Notes: a model not told the origin generated them from the letters alone. DNA of 64,000 bases from Clostridiaceae bacterium (GCA_910575795.1 CAJTGE010000004.1:131264-195263); one strand, 5' to 3'. Positions 8,444 to 17,739 are shown, counted from the stretch's first letter. Numbers and translations: made by a program.

Positions 8444-8666
8444 GAATCCAAATCACCCAGCCTGACCATTACGGCCGGACGGGGTATTTCAAAAAAAAAT
8501 ACCAAAAACGGAGGAAAAAATTATGATGCGGAAGACAAACAGAGGGAAAATGTGATGCAGCCTTTCAAAGAAAATAACCGAAAGCTGTTAGACTACTTTT
8601 CATCATGGCCGATAAATCGGTTAGGTTGAACAAAAAAAACGCAGAAAATACGAGGAGGACATAATC

Positions 8667-9704
8667 ATGAAGATCCAGGAACAGAGCAAAATTCAGGAAA
8701 ACAAGGATATTAGAAACCATACGCCAGGCAGGGCGGGGATCATCCCCGTCCTCCTGGCGGCCTTTATCCTTTTGTCCGGGTGTGTAAAGCCAACCGGACG
8801 GATCGAAGAAGCCACACAGACCCTGCAAGCACTGCAGGAGATACCGGAAACTCAGGAATTCCAGGGAGACGAAATTCCATCATGGAATGGGGAAAACCTG
8901 ATCCCCGCACACAGCGGTGACCCATGGGTCGATGTCAATGACGGCATCCCGTACTTTAACGATGGGAACAAGGTGACCGATGCATTCGAAATATACGCTG
9001 ACCTTGATGAACTGGGGAGATGCGGACAGGCTTATGCCAATATCTGCTTAGAGTTGATGCCGACAGAGGAACGCGGCCAGATCGGGCAGGTGAAGCCGAG
9101 CGGCTGGCATACGGTCAAGTACCCGGAGCAGATCAAGGATCTGTACTTGTACAACCGCTGCCACTTGGTTGGGTTCCAGCTGGCCGGAGAGAACGCCAAC
9201 GAGAAAAATTTAGTGACCGGGACCCGTTACTTGAATATCGAAGGGATGCTCCCGTTCGAGAATGAGATTGCTGAGCACGTCCATGAAACCGAGCATCATG
9301 TCTTGTACCGTGTGACCCCAATATTTATCAGCGATGACCTGGTATGTAAGGGCGTGGAGATGGAAGCCATGTGTGTGGAAGACGATGGGAAAACGAACGG
9401 CTTCGGCGTGCAGTTCCATGTATTTGCTTACAACGTCCAGCCTGGGATCGTGATCGATTACGCGACCGGGGACAGCTGGACCGATGGTGACGGGACGACA
9501 GCCTCAGAACCGGCAGGGATGCGGCAGGCTGAAACAGACGAAGACGTCAGAGAGTACGCAATCAACATCAATTCCAGGAAGTTTCATCTGCCGGAATGCG
9601 GGAGCATTGAGAAAGCGAACCCCGGGAATATCAGGTACCAGGCATGCACTAGGGAAGAACTCATCGAAGACGGGTATTCCCCATGCGGGGCATGCCGCCC
9701 GTAG
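8667..9704 (+). CDS. lipoprotein DNA/RNA non-specific endonuclease (EndA/DNA-entry type)
   Basis: 345 residues. The N-terminus carries a lipobox (LLSGC, Cys39) after an unusually long 22-residue leader, so it should be a membrane-anchored surface lipoprotein. The core (about 90-250) is a beta-beta-alpha metal nuclease of the EndA/NucA group: YNRCHLVGF (catalytic His in the NRCH motif, 163-167) followed by GENANEKNLVTGTRYLN (174-190) with the metal-binding Asn. The C-terminus (about 293-345) has four Cys/His in Ada-like spacing (FHLPECGS and CGAC), a domain often appended to these nucleases. Likely roles are extracellular DNA processing during transfer or nutrient scavenging. The start follows GAGGAGGACATAATC. 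Confidence 0.9.
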   Translation: MKIQEQSKIQENKDIRNHTPGRAGIIPVLLAAFILLSGCVKPTGRIEEATQTLQALQEIPETQEFQGDEIPSWNGENLIPAHSGDPWVDVNDGIPYFNDGNKVTDAFEIYADLDELGRCGQAYANICLELMPTEERGQIGQVKPSGWHTVKYPEQIKDLYLYNRCHLVGFQLAGENANEKNLVTGTRYLNIEGMLPFENEIAEHVHETEHHVLYRVTPIFISDDLVCKGVEMEAMCVEDDGKTNGFGVQFHVFAYNVQPGIVIDYATGDSWTDGDGTTASEPAGMRQAETDEDVREYAININSRKFHLPECGSIEKANPGNIRYQACTREELIEDGYSPCGACRP

Positions 9705-9749
9705 CCAGCAAAAAAAATAATATCAAAAAAAAACAAAAGGGGAAAAGCT

Positions 9750-10157
9750 ATGAAAGAATTCATGTACTACTTCCAAATCGACAGATTAACCATATTTGAG
9801 GTTGAATTTTTAACTTACAGCACAAACCCAGCCCCGCTTTTCGCTACGGAAGCGATGAAATTTATCCGTTCGAAACGCGACTACGGAGACAGCGGGCAAT
9901 GCCAGGAGGAAGTATTGAAGGAAGGCATATATGCCCGCCGGTTTTTTGATAAATGGGACCGGCTGCATCTGCACAAGCTCACGCCAGAGGAATACCTGGA
10001 ACTGTCCGCTGATATTGAGAAGCTGAAAAAAAGATACAACTATATCGAGGATATCCGGGACTGTTTCGGGGACTCCGCCGGACAAAAGAAGAAGCCAGTT
10101 TTTTCTTTTGGTGAAATTATGGAATTGTCAAAGATGAAACTGAAACAGCCTGGTTGA
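9750..10157 (+). CDS. unknown 135-aa protein
   Basis: ATG behind AGGGGAAAAGCT. The product is a soluble alpha-rich protein with FFDKWDRLHLHKLTPEEYLEL and LKKRYNYIEDIRDCF stretches and no signal peptide. It follows the nuclease gene by 45 bp and overlaps a tiny downstream frame through TGATG. Function unknown. Confidence 0.6.
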   Translation: MKEFMYYFQIDRLTIFEVEFLTYSTNPAPLFATEAMKFIRSKRDYGDSGQCQEEVLKEGIYARRFFDKWDRLHLHKLTPEEYLELSADIEKLKKRYNYIEDIRDCFGDSAGQKKKPVFSFGEIMELSKMKLKQPG

Positions 10158-10279
10158 TGGTAACGTTCAACATCAGGACCCAGGCTGGCAGGATCCAAGG
10201 CATAAACCATAAGTATATACGGATGGTCCAGCGCAGCGATGGAGAATGCAAGTGGAGGGATATAAATTCCCGGAATTAA
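10157..10279 (+). CDS. possible 40-aa protein coupled to the 9750 gene
   Basis: ATG overlaps the preceding TGA (TGATG), the same coupling used elsewhere on this element. The product is basic with VTFNIRTQAGRIQGINHKY, which reads like a small beta-rich protein. It is followed within 30 bp by a terminator. There is no independent ribosome-binding site and no homolog is recognised. Confidence 0.4.
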   Translation: MVTFNIRTQAGRIQGINHKYIRMVQRSDGECKWRDINSRN

Positions 10280-10307
10280 AAATGTAAAAACCATGTAATC
10301 TATGCAA

Positions 10308-10339
10308 GGGACAGTTAATAGCGACTGTCTCTTTTTTTT
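10308..10339 (+). terminator. rho-independent terminator of the recR operon
   Basis: Stem GGGACAGT/ACTGTCTC with an 8-nt loop, followed by eight T. Confidence 0.85.
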
Positions 10340-10378
10340 GTACCTAACTGGCTGCCAAAAGGCACTGTTCGGCTGCAC

Positions 10379-10546
10379 ATGCATCCCAGCGCCAAAAATT
10401 CTGGCAAAATTAACGGCATTGCCAATACTTTCAAAAAAAACGACAACGGAAAAAACCGCACAGTAAAATATTCATGGGATTATTATGAAGGATTTGAGGA
10501 AAAAAAAGCAAGCCCACCCCTCAAGCTTGAGGGACAGGGAAGTTGA
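10379..10546 (+). CDS. doubtful 55-aa frame between two terminators
   Basis: ATG frame with no clear ribosome-binding site. The product is Lys/Asn rich (GKINGIANTFKKNDNGKN) and ends just before a strong terminator hairpin, which is the only reason to list it. The rest of the 10280-10643 gap holds the two terminators and a CATACTT motif. Confidence 0.22.
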   Translation: MHPSAKNSGKINGIANTFKKNDNGKNRTVKYSWDYYEGFEEKKASPPLKLEGQGS

Positions 10547-10568
10547 AGCGGTTTTGCCGCTTTTTTTA
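10546..10568 (+). terminator. rho-independent terminator
   Basis: Stem AAGCGG/CCGCTT with a TTTTG loop and a T run at 10561-10567. Confidence 0.75.
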
Positions 10569-10593
10569 ACGATATATACCTGATGCCGATTCC

Positions 10594-10600
10594 CATACTT
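10594..10600 (+). promoter_or_regulatory. CATACTT motif ahead of the transglutaminase gene
   Basis: CATACTT directly after a terminator and 43 bp before the start at 10644. Confidence 0.55.
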
Positions 10601-10643
10601 AAGAAAAGCACAGGAAACACCTAGCACGAAAGGAGAGGCAGCT

Positions 10644-11561
10644 ATGAAAAACCGTTTTACGGCCCGCCTAAGCGCGGCAGTACTGACGGCGGGGATCTAT
10701 TGTATGTGTTCCCCATACCCATGCATCCTGCATGCAGGGGAGACTGCGGATAAAACGGGTATGGCTGTGCTCTGTGACCAGGAAGTCCCAATGGCCCGTG
10801 CAGTCCCCAGCGTATTTTACACAGATCCTGATACCGGACATACAGAAGCAATCCGTAATGCTGCCAGGGCCTGTATCGCAGCGCTCGGTGACAGTACGGC
10901 AGTTGTTAATGACGGCATGGGATGCCGTGTGGATACAGGTTTTACTGGGGATTATGAGACGGCGATGGAAGTTTACGAGGCAAGCAAGGACAATTATTAC
11001 GGGAATGTCGGGTACAGCATGGATTATAAAAGGCTTGCGGACGGAAATGTGCGTCTGCTCCTGAAAACAGAATATGGGACGCCTGCCCAGGCATACGGAG
11101 AACACCTTGAGGCAGAGTCCAGGCTTAAGGAGATCGCTTCCTCTTTCTCCGGAACAGACGGTGAAAAAGCAGGCCAGATCTTTGATTGGGCATGCAGCCA
11201 TGTTTCCTATGCGGATGATGTGACCATAGGGCACATCCTTGACACAAAGCCTGGGTGTGTGCCGGATTACAATGGGATCTGTGCCACAACCTATACCGCA
11301 GTTATGGACGGGATAACCACCTGCAATGGGTTTTCCGGCATGCTCCTGGCGCTGTTTGATTTGAGCGGGATCCCCGCAGCAAAGGTACAGAACGGCCAGC
11401 ATGCCTATAATATCGCACTGGCTGACGGGCACTGGATGCTTTATGATGCCGCCAGCGGCGTTTCCGGAAACCCGGAGGAGTTTATCCGGCGTTACGGGGA
11501 CTATTATATGCCGCAGCAGATCACATGCGGCTATGTGGCAGAACTGGCAATGTTGCCATAG
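10644..11561 (+). CDS. secreted transglutaminase-like protein
   Basis: 305 residues with a Sec signal peptide (basic start, hydrophobic 8-20). The C-terminal half is a transglutaminase-like fold with the expected catalytic order: Cys227 in TTCNGFSG, His253 in NGQHAYN and Asp268 in LYDAASG. Such secreted domains act as cysteine peptidases or protein crosslinkers at the cell surface. The N-terminal half (about 40-170) is an unrecognised folded region. The start follows AAAGGAGAGGCAGCT. A second, divergent transglutaminase-like protein is encoded at 54510, and both could act on the surface proteins made by this element (inference). Confidence 0.85.
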   Translation: MKNRFTARLSAAVLTAGIYCMCSPYPCILHAGETADKTGMAVLCDQEVPMARAVPSVFYTDPDTGHTEAIRNAARACIAALGDSTAVVNDGMGCRVDTGFTGDYETAMEVYEASKDNYYGNVGYSMDYKRLADGNVRLLLKTEYGTPAQAYGEHLEAESRLKEIASSFSGTDGEKAGQIFDWACSHVSYADDVTIGHILDTKPGCVPDYNGICATTYTAVMDGITTCNGFSGMLLALFDLSGIPAAKVQNGQHAYNIALADGHWMLYDAASGVSGNPEEFIRRYGDYYMPQQITCGYVAELAMLP

Positions 11562-11661
11562 GACGGACGAAAACATGACAAATTGTCTGTGTGGTGCAGA
11601 AAAAAGCTCCATGTAAGCCATAATTTCCATGAATCCAATCGAAAGGAGGTGGACGGACGCC

Positions 11662-12393
11662 ATGGAAAAGCAGGATCTTTACTATATCTATGATTCCGTA
11701 TGGGCGGGCATGTATACTGACTTCAAACCGTTTTACGAGGAGAACGAGCAGAAGATGGCACCAGAGGACATCCTGGAAATCTGCAGGTACGCATTCCGTT
11801 ACTATTTAAGATGGAATGCTGATGCGGTACACATGCGCCTGACGGAGGACGTGTTAAAGCAGATGAAGCTCTACAGCCTCGTAAGGACATACCCGTTCCC
11901 GGAAGAGATAAGCGAACAGATGAAAATTCCGTACCTGATCGGGAAGCTGTACCCACAGTTCTACCGGTTCGACCCGGAACAGGCAACGGAAAAAACTTAT
12001 GCGGATCTGATGGACGGGAAACTTGAGAAACCACCCAAAGGCTTTTTCGCCAACACAGACGAAGGCCGTAAGCGGGCGAAGATCTGTTTCCGGTATATGG
12101 TCAATAATTACAAGATCTTTGCTACACGCGAGGACGCTTTCCAGTTCTTCAGCACGGTTGAGGGGCGCAAATTCCTTGCCCTGTGCCGGCTGAAATACGT
12201 GTCCAAATTCTTCGGGACTGACATTGATTTCGTGTATGAATCTTACAGCGACCTTGGAATGACGGCAGAAGAACATGAAGAGTGCCTTTACTGTAGGGAA
12301 AAATATAAATCCAGGATCTATATGGAAAAATATATCAGGAAAGTCAAAAAGAAAAGACGTGAGGAAAGGAAGGCGGCAGAATGTTCGACTTAA
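11662..12393 (+). CDS. unknown protein, Tyr/Phe-rich helical
   Basis: 243 residues from the ATG at 11662, 12 bp after GAAAGGAGG. An in-frame ATG at 11629 lies before that site and is less likely. The product is alpha-helical, rich in aromatic and charged residues (DAFQFFSTVEGRKF), with a basic Lys/Arg C-terminus (YIRKVKKKRREERK). No membrane segment and no family recognised. It overlaps the next gene by 13 bp. Confidence 0.65.
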   Translation: MEKQDLYYIYDSVWAGMYTDFKPFYEENEQKMAPEDILEICRYAFRYYLRWNADAVHMRLTEDVLKQMKLYSLVRTYPFPEEISEQMKIPYLIGKLYPQFYRFDPEQATEKTYADLMDGKLEKPPKGFFANTDEGRKRAKICFRYMVNNYKIFATREDAFQFFSTVEGRKFLALCRLKYVSKFFGTDIDFVYESYSDLGMTAEEHEECLYCREKYKSRIYMEKYIRKVKKKRREERKAAECST

Positions 12394-14876
12394 AACAGCT
12401 TTTTAAAAAAGAAGACGGAATGTGCCCGATCTGCGCCCTCCCGTATGTCCGCGGGAAAAGGACCTTAAAGGCCAGTTACCTTGACGTTTCCTATAATGTC
12501 ACAGCATGGACCATGCGCTGTGAAGAGTGCGGATACGAGGTAATCCTGCCCGGGACTGCCCGGATCCGCACTGTAACAAAAGAAGATGAGCCAGCGCAGG
12601 ATTACTGTAGCAGAATGGAGATCGCGGTGTTCCCCGACAGCGGCAAGGCTGGCGCCATCATTGAGCCTGTGCTGGCAGAGGATGAAGGCATGACAGAAAA
12701 GAAAATACTCTTACTGGAACCGCCAAAGGAACTGGCGCGGTATGATGAGGCAGGAATGGAAATGCCTGAGGCAGATAAAACGGCGGAAACAGCTGAATCC
12801 CCTGAAATTCCCGGGACACTGGAAGCCCCGGAAACCGAGGAAGCCGTTGGAAATCCCCAGTCACCAGATCCATCTGAGCCCGTTGAATCAGCCGAGTCTG
12901 CCAAAACCGCCAAACCAGATGAAACTGTTGAACCAACAGAATGCGTCAAGGACGCAGAAGCCGAGAAAACCGCAGATGATGCAGTAGCTGGTGATACCAG
13001 AGATACCAGAGAACCGAAGGCCGACAAAGACATGGCAAAGGATTCCCCGGAATCGGCCACAGAAGAAAAAGATGCGGAAGCGGTGACTAAGGCAGCGGAC
13101 AGTAAAGCGGGAGACAATGTGTCTAACTCTGACAAGGAAACTGAAAAACAGGGTACTACAAAGCCAGAGCCTGTTATGCCTGCTGCATCCGCTCCGGGAA
13201 AACCAGGAGATGGGGGACAGACTGCTGGGAAAGCAGAACCTGACAGACCGGACAGCCACGTCAGGGAAGTTAAAGCCAAGCCCCAGGGAAAAGCTATGAC
13301 TCCAGAAAAAGCCAAGGGAAAAGCCGGACAGCCAATGGTTGGGGAAAACGGTAAAAACCTCGACGGCCAGAACAGGCAAAAAAGGCCAGACAGCCGGAAG
13401 GCACCGGACGGGAAAACCCAGATAAGTAAAACGCCTGCGGGAGCAGAGAGCAAAAAACAGCAAAAGGAGGCAGGATCTGGACATCAGAAACCAGCTGCCA
13501 CGCCGCCCAGCCCTGCTAAACCAAACCCATCCGGCATAGCAGGCGGCCAGCCAGCGCCGAACCGCAGACAGTTTGGCTCCTTCCCGGGAGCGGGGCCGTC
13601 AGGCTTTACGGGAGGAAGCATCTTCCCATCTTCAGCGTTCAGCAACCTGGAGGCGATCCGTGCTTCTATCCAGACAGATGCAGATAAGAAAGGCAGCACA
13701 GGGAAGGGGAACGGCAAGGGTAAACAGGCTCCAGGACCGGAACCTGCAAAAGCCAGGCAGCAGGAAAAAACGGCTAGAAAAGCGTTATCCGCAGAAAACC
13801 AGGCAGCGAAGGGTGCAAAAGACATAAAGGATAAAAAAGGCTATCAGCCTGATACAGGAAGAGAAGCCAAACCTGTGGTGTCTGCGGATAGCAAAAAACG
13901 GGCAGGAAACGTTAATGAGCGAAAAACGTTATCCGCAGAAAATAAGGAGCCTGAGCCTGGTGCTGCGGAGCCTGAATCTGCCAGTCCGACGGCTCCCATA
14001 GTGGCAGAACCGGATAGGAAGGACGGAGGCGGCGAAAAAAAGCCAGAAAAAACGCTATCCGCAGAAAACGGGGATCATACCGGAGAGACACCGGAGACAG
14101 GGGAAACCAAAACTACAGAGCCGCCAAAGCCCGATGAATCCAGGGAATCCCAGCCTCACGGCAAACCGGAAAATGCCGCATCAACGCTTAATAAGAAATC
14201 CGGCAGTATGGAAGAAAAAACTGAGAGTGTTCCAGAGAAGAATGCTGCAGAAGTATCCGAAAGCCATAAGCAGGATCCCGCTGGCGATAAAGGAAACAAG
14301 GAAGCATTGGGGCAGGAAAAGCCCGGCAAAAAGAAAGCAGGCGGTGATGATATGGCAAAACCGGAGAACTCCAGAACTACCAAAGACCACAAGGATCCCG
14401 GAGAACAGAAGGAGGCAAAAGAAAAAAAGGAGCCGCAGGATGCCAAGGGACAGGATATCAAGGAGCAGGCTAAGGAGACGGCCAAAAAGATATCCGACAA
14501 GATCCCGGGGGACATCATTGAAAAGATCCCTGTGCTCTCCCAGATCACCAAACAGCAGAAACGCACCATCTTCATAAACGAGGAAAAAAAATTCCTGGAG
14601 CAGCACGTCCCCCATAAGCAGGTGATCATCAATGACCTGATCTACGATACGGACACCAGTGAGATGTTTCTGAGGGTGGAAGGCCAGTATGGTTTGGATA
14701 ACCCGTGTGTGCATTACAACTACCGGACCCAGAACGGCAATTTCTTCCGGTGTACGGTAAAGTACAAGCATGAGGATTCGATCCGGGTGCTGGATATCAT
14801 GGAAGCCAAGCGTATGCTGGAGGAGTACCCGGACATGTACCGGAAATTCTTCCCTGATTCTGTGAGCGATGCGTAA
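12381..14876 (+). CDS. large unknown protein: zinc ribbon, long disordered linker, C-terminal domain
   Basis: 831 residues in three parts. Residues 1-60 carry two Cys pairs (CPICALPY and MRCEECGYE), a zinc ribbon. Residues 110 to about 700 are a low-complexity Pro/Lys/Glu/Ala linker. The last 130 residues (from about IPGDIIEKIPVL) form a globular domain containing HVPHKQVIINDLIYD. The linker contains three in-frame copies of the dispersed CTATCCGCAG-type repeat, each encoding a K/R-K-A/T-LSAEN peptide at about residues 467, 514 and 556, and one inverted core. No family recognised. The start overlaps the end of the previous gene. Confidence 0.75.
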   Translation: MFDLKQLFKKEDGMCPICALPYVRGKRTLKASYLDVSYNVTAWTMRCEECGYEVILPGTARIRTVTKEDEPAQDYCSRMEIAVFPDSGKAGAIIEPVLAEDEGMTEKKILLLEPPKELARYDEAGMEMPEADKTAETAESPEIPGTLEAPETEEAVGNPQSPDPSEPVESAESAKTAKPDETVEPTECVKDAEAEKTADDAVAGDTRDTREPKADKDMAKDSPESATEEKDAEAVTKAADSKAGDNVSNSDKETEKQGTTKPEPVMPAASAPGKPGDGGQTAGKAEPDRPDSHVREVKAKPQGKAMTPEKAKGKAGQPMVGENGKNLDGQNRQKRPDSRKAPDGKTQISKTPAGAESKKQQKEAGSGHQKPAATPPSPAKPNPSGIAGGQPAPNRRQFGSFPGAGPSGFTGGSIFPSSAFSNLEAIRASIQTDADKKGSTGKGNGKGKQAPGPEPAKARQQEKTARKALSAENQAAKGAKDIKDKKGYQPDTGREAKPVVSADSKKRAGNVNERKTLSAENKEPEPGAAEPESASPTAPIVAEPDRKDGGGEKKPEKTLSAENGDHTGETPETGETKTTEPPKPDESRESQPHGKPENAASTLNKKSGSMEEKTESVPEKNAAEVSESHKQDPAGDKGNKEALGQEKPGKKKAGGDDMAKPENSRTTKDHKDPGEQKEAKEKKEPQDAKGQDIKEQAKETAKKISDKIPGDIIEKIPVLSQITKQQKRTIFINEEKKFLEQHVPHKQVIINDLIYDTDTSEMFLRVEGQYGLDNPCVHYNYRTQNGNFFRCTVKYKHEDSIRVLDIMEAKRMLEEYPDMYRKFFPDSVSDA
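13777..13800 (+). repeat. dispersed repeat copy, in frame within a gene
   Basis: AAAGCGTTATCCGCAGAAAA, encoding KALSAEN. Confidence 0.75.
13879..13893 (-). repeat. inverted core copy of the dispersed repeat
   Basis: Plus strand reads TCTGCGGATAGC, the exact reverse complement of the repeat core. Flanks do not match the full consensus. Confidence 0.45.
13921..13942 (+). repeat. dispersed repeat copy, in frame within a gene
   Basis: AAAAACGTTATCCGCAGAAA, encoding KTLSAEN. Confidence 0.75.
14046..14069 (+). repeat. dispersed repeat copy, in frame within a gene
   Basis: AAAAAACGCTATCCGCAGAA, encoding KTLSAEN. Confidence 0.75.
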
Positions 14877-14889
14877 TATGCAGCATTTC

Positions 14890-14896
14890 CATACTA
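14890..14896 (+). promoter_or_regulatory. CATACTA motif ahead of the 14940 gene
   Basis: CATACTA 43 bp before the start, in a gap of only 63 bp and with no terminator in front, so the gene may have its own promoter inside the operon. Confidence 0.5.
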
Positions 14897-14939
14897 AATA
14901 AGGAAACAAAAATATTTATAGAAGAAAAGGAGGCGCACT

Positions 14940-16514
14940 ATGCCAGAATTAAGTACTGGAAGAAATGCAGTAAAGATCGGTTCCCAGGTGATGGCTGCCA
15001 TCTTTGACAGCTTAGACAAGATCGACGCAAACCGCTTTGCCTATACGAGGGTGGATGGGAAGGAGGATATTATTGACCTGGCCATTGAGGAAAACGGCAG
15101 GCTTGATCCAGAGAAGGCTTCCCGTTCCCTTATGATCTGTGAGGTAGATCCACATCTTATGTCTGATATCCGGTCAGAGTTTGTTAAGGCACGGATCCCG
15201 TCTGCCTGGCAGGATTATATCGAGCCGGCAAAGGAAGGGGAGGAGTTTGCGAAACTGCGCTCTTACCTGGTATTCCCAAAAAGCGAGGAACGTGCCGCGA
15301 ATGCAGCCATTGAGGATTACATGCGGGTCAAGCCGGAACGGAGCCCGCAGGAGCCCCAGGCCCTGCTTGAATGGATCAAGGCGAATGAGGGAGGATCAAC
15401 CAGGGCGGCGGCACTGGAGATCAACAAGGAGCTTTATGACTATATCAACCGGGCTGGACTCATCAGCGTGCCCCGGGCAGAGATGGGGGAAAACGAGATC
15501 GACAACGCCGTAAGGCTGCGTGTCCCCCTGGAGATGGGCGGCGGGGTAGCAGAGACTGTCAAGATGGCGGAGACCCTGTATACCGGTGATTTCCGGCGCA
15601 TTGAGCAGGAGCGTGAGGCAGGGCTGACCACTATGGTGGAGAAACTGCTGGCAGATTCAAAGAATGACATGCATAGCAGCATTATCGTCAATGCGGAAGC
15701 ACCATCCCAGTATATCCGTCTTGACCGTGACGGCTTCAAGTATTATATCGACACAGAAGAGGGCCCGAACCTGCTTGCTAAGAATGACCGAAACGATCGG
15801 AGCTATGAGCAGGAGCTTTATAATACACTCCGCTCCTTCGGCGGATACAAGGAGGTTGAAGGGAAGGGCAAGGAACTGGAGGAAGGGCTTCACAGGATCC
15901 AGGAAGAGGGCCAGCAGATGAAAGGCATCTCCGTGGATGAGCGGGTGCATGAGTTAAAGAAAGAGTACATCGAGGACTTCATGCGGGCTTGCGAGATCGT
16001 TGGGACTACTTACCAGCTTGCGTCCTCCATAGAGGAACGGCAGGAAGACCATGGACGGATGAAGGACGACGTCATCAAAATGGGCAGCCGCCTGGATGAT
16101 TTAAACGCCATGGGGCTTGAAAACAGTGCGGCAGCAGGTGACCTGCGGGGAGACATGGCCCAGATCAAGGGCATGATCCTTTCCTCCTTCGCTGCGGAAT
16201 CAACCAAGGATATGTCCGATCTGTATGACGGCCCGGGATGGGATGAGTTCCTGACCAGGAAGCTGAGCCTGGATGCCCATGATGACAGCTACAAGAGGGA
16301 GACCCTTGAACAGTTCCGGGAAATGTCCTCGGCACTGTCCCAGGAGCCGAAGGAAGTGCAGGAAGCGTTCCGGGAAGAGTTCTCGAAGACGGTCCATGAG
16401 ATTTTTGAGATCAATTACCACTACCAGACAGAACCTGCCATTGTGCAGGAAGTGGATCTCGGCGAGGAGATCAGCGTGCGTGGACGGGAGAACGAGCTTT
16501 CCATTACCAGGTAA
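14940..16514 (+). CDS. unknown 524-aa helical protein
   Basis: ATG behind AAAAGGAGGCGCACT. The protein is soluble, mostly helical and acidic, with probable coiled coil at about 305-420 (GKGKELEEGLHRIQEEGQQ and following). No catalytic motif or membrane segment is visible. It follows the long zinc-ribbon protein and precedes signal peptidase and the coupling ATPase, so a structural or adaptor role in DNA transfer is possible but unproven. Confidence 0.65.
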   Translation: MPELSTGRNAVKIGSQVMAAIFDSLDKIDANRFAYTRVDGKEDIIDLAIEENGRLDPEKASRSLMICEVDPHLMSDIRSEFVKARIPSAWQDYIEPAKEGEEFAKLRSYLVFPKSEERAANAAIEDYMRVKPERSPQEPQALLEWIKANEGGSTRAAALEINKELYDYINRAGLISVPRAEMGENEIDNAVRLRVPLEMGGGVAETVKMAETLYTGDFRRIEQEREAGLTTMVEKLLADSKNDMHSSIIVNAEAPSQYIRLDRDGFKYYIDTEEGPNLLAKNDRNDRSYEQELYNTLRSFGGYKEVEGKGKELEEGLHRIQEEGQQMKGISVDERVHELKKEYIEDFMRACEIVGTTYQLASSIEERQEDHGRMKDDVIKMGSRLDDLNAMGLENSAAAGDLRGDMAQIKGMILSSFAAESTKDMSDLYDGPGWDEFLTRKLSLDAHDDSYKRETLEQFREMSSALSQEPKEVQEAFREEFSKTVHEIFEINYHYQTEPAIVQEVDLGEEISVRGRENELSITR

Positions 16515-16548
16515 TCAGACTGAGAGGAACAAACACTGGAAACACACT

Positions 16549-16578
16549 GGCAGGCCGCACAACAATGGTCTGCCTTTT
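16549..16578 (+). terminator. terminator after the 14940 gene
   Basis: Stem GGCAGGCC/GGTCTGCC (one G-T pair) followed by TTTTG; the T run is short. Confidence 0.6.
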
Positions 16579-16632
16579 GTGCGCTTCCAGGCATTTTTTT
16601 GTGTGGAATAAAAAAATAAGCAGGAGGCAGCT

Positions 16633-16944
16633 ATGAAATTTAACTACATGAGCAGGGACGGAAAGATCCTGACAAGCGTGAGCATAAACAATCACACGAA
16701 AAAAGTCAGGATTACAAATTACACCGATGAAATCATGGACCGGGCATTCGGCGTGAAAGAGAACGTAACCTACCAAGATGTGATGGATTTTTTTGAGGGC
16801 AGGACTTTTCCGAGGAACCGGGCTGACCTGCAGGACATCCTGGATTGCTTCGGCCTGAAGAAATATGATCCGTATCTGATGTGCGAGAAACTGCAGGGTA
16901 AGACTGAACAGGACCACGAATGGATTGATTTCTTGAAAGACTGA
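16633..16944 (+). CDS. small unknown protein (103 aa)
   Basis: ATG behind CAGGAGGCAGCT. The product has an N-terminal beta-like half (MSRDGKILTSVSINNHTKKV) and a helical second half with FPRNRADLQDILDCFGLKKYDP. Proteins of this general look occur singly in clostridial genomes, but no function is recalled with confidence. No CATACT motif precedes it. Confidence 0.6.
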   Translation: MKFNYMSRDGKILTSVSINNHTKKVRITNYTDEIMDRAFGVKENVTYQDVMDFFEGRTFPRNRADLQDILDCFGLKKYDPYLMCEKLQGKTEQDHEWIDFLKD

Positions 16945-17018
16945 CCTTATATTCCAGGAGTGTCTTGGAACCAGGCAGCCGCCCCACACCAAAATACAGG
17001 CATTTTTGTGGCATAAGA

Positions 17019-17025
17019 CATACTC
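17019..17025 (+). promoter_or_regulatory. CATACTC motif ahead of signal peptidase
   Basis: CATACTC 111 bp before the chosen GTG start; the longer distance leaves room for an untranslated leader. Confidence 0.4.
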
Positions 17026-17136
17026 CTTACAGATATGCGGGGTTATAGCCGGGCTAAGGCTGCCGTCAGTCTGTGCGCCAGGAGAAGGATGCTGACGCAC
17101 ATGAGACGGTCCGCAGAAAGGAGGTGTGTATGCGTC

Positions 17137-17739
17137 GTGAATAAGGGAAATGTAAAGGCGGCCGTCAAGGAAAATGTCCTGGATATGCTGTCAATCCTCA
17201 AGACCGTATTGCTCGTCACTGCGACAATGCTGCTCTTAAACGGGTTTGTCATTGCCAACGCAATCATCCCGACTTCTTCCATGTCGCCGACGATAGAACC
17301 GGGTGACCGGGTGATCGGGCTGCGTTTTTTAAAAGATTACCAGCGCGGCGACATCATCGTGTTTGATGATCCGGATATGGAAGGGCGCTATTTAATCAAA
17401 CGGATTGTCGGCATGCCCGGGGACCGGGTATCATTCCTGGCAGAAGATGACGGGACATGCAGCGTGTCTGTTAATGGGAAAAAGCTGGAAGAACCTTACC
17501 TTCCTGAAGCCATGCTGCTTGGGGCGGAGTTCGAGGATCTGTCAGTCACAGTCCCGGAAGGTTCCTATTTCTGCATGGGGGACAACCGGAATAATTCCAT
17601 GGATGCCCGGTATTGGGAACATAAATTCATCACAGAGGATAAGATTGTTGCGAAAGCAGCTTTCCGGTACTGGCCATATTCCAGGATAGGGCTGTTCAAG
17701 AGGCCGGCCTACAGCATAGACAGCTCCAGTGCGTCCTAG
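17137..17739 (+). CDS. lepB: signal peptidase I
   Basis: Type I signal peptidases cut signal peptides from Sec-exported proteins at the outer face of the membrane. The 200-residue product has one N-terminal membrane anchor (about 20-42), the nucleophile in TSSMSPT (Ser48), the general-base Lys88 in YLIKRIVG and the C-terminal GDN.NSMDAR box (148-157). The GTG at 17137 is chosen because AAGGAGG ends 12 bp before it. Starting further upstream would give an unnatural Cys/Arg-rich leader. It fits with the element-encoded SecYE and the many exported proteins here. Confidence 0.92.
   Translation: MNKGNVKAAVKENVLDMLSILKTVLLVTATMLLLNGFVIANAIIPTSSMSPTIEPGDRVIGLRFLKDYQRGDIIVFDDPDMEGRYLIKRIVGMPGDRVSFLAEDDGTCSVSVNGKKLEEPYLPEAMLLGAEFEDLSVTVPEGSYFCMGDNRNNSMDARYWEHKFITEDKIVAKAAFRYWPYSRIGLFKRPAYSIDSSSAS

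Noticed and set aside
8524-8556. Ten-codon frame after GGAGGAAAAAATT
   Set aside because: Ribosome-binding site is good, but the peptide is too short to call a gene.
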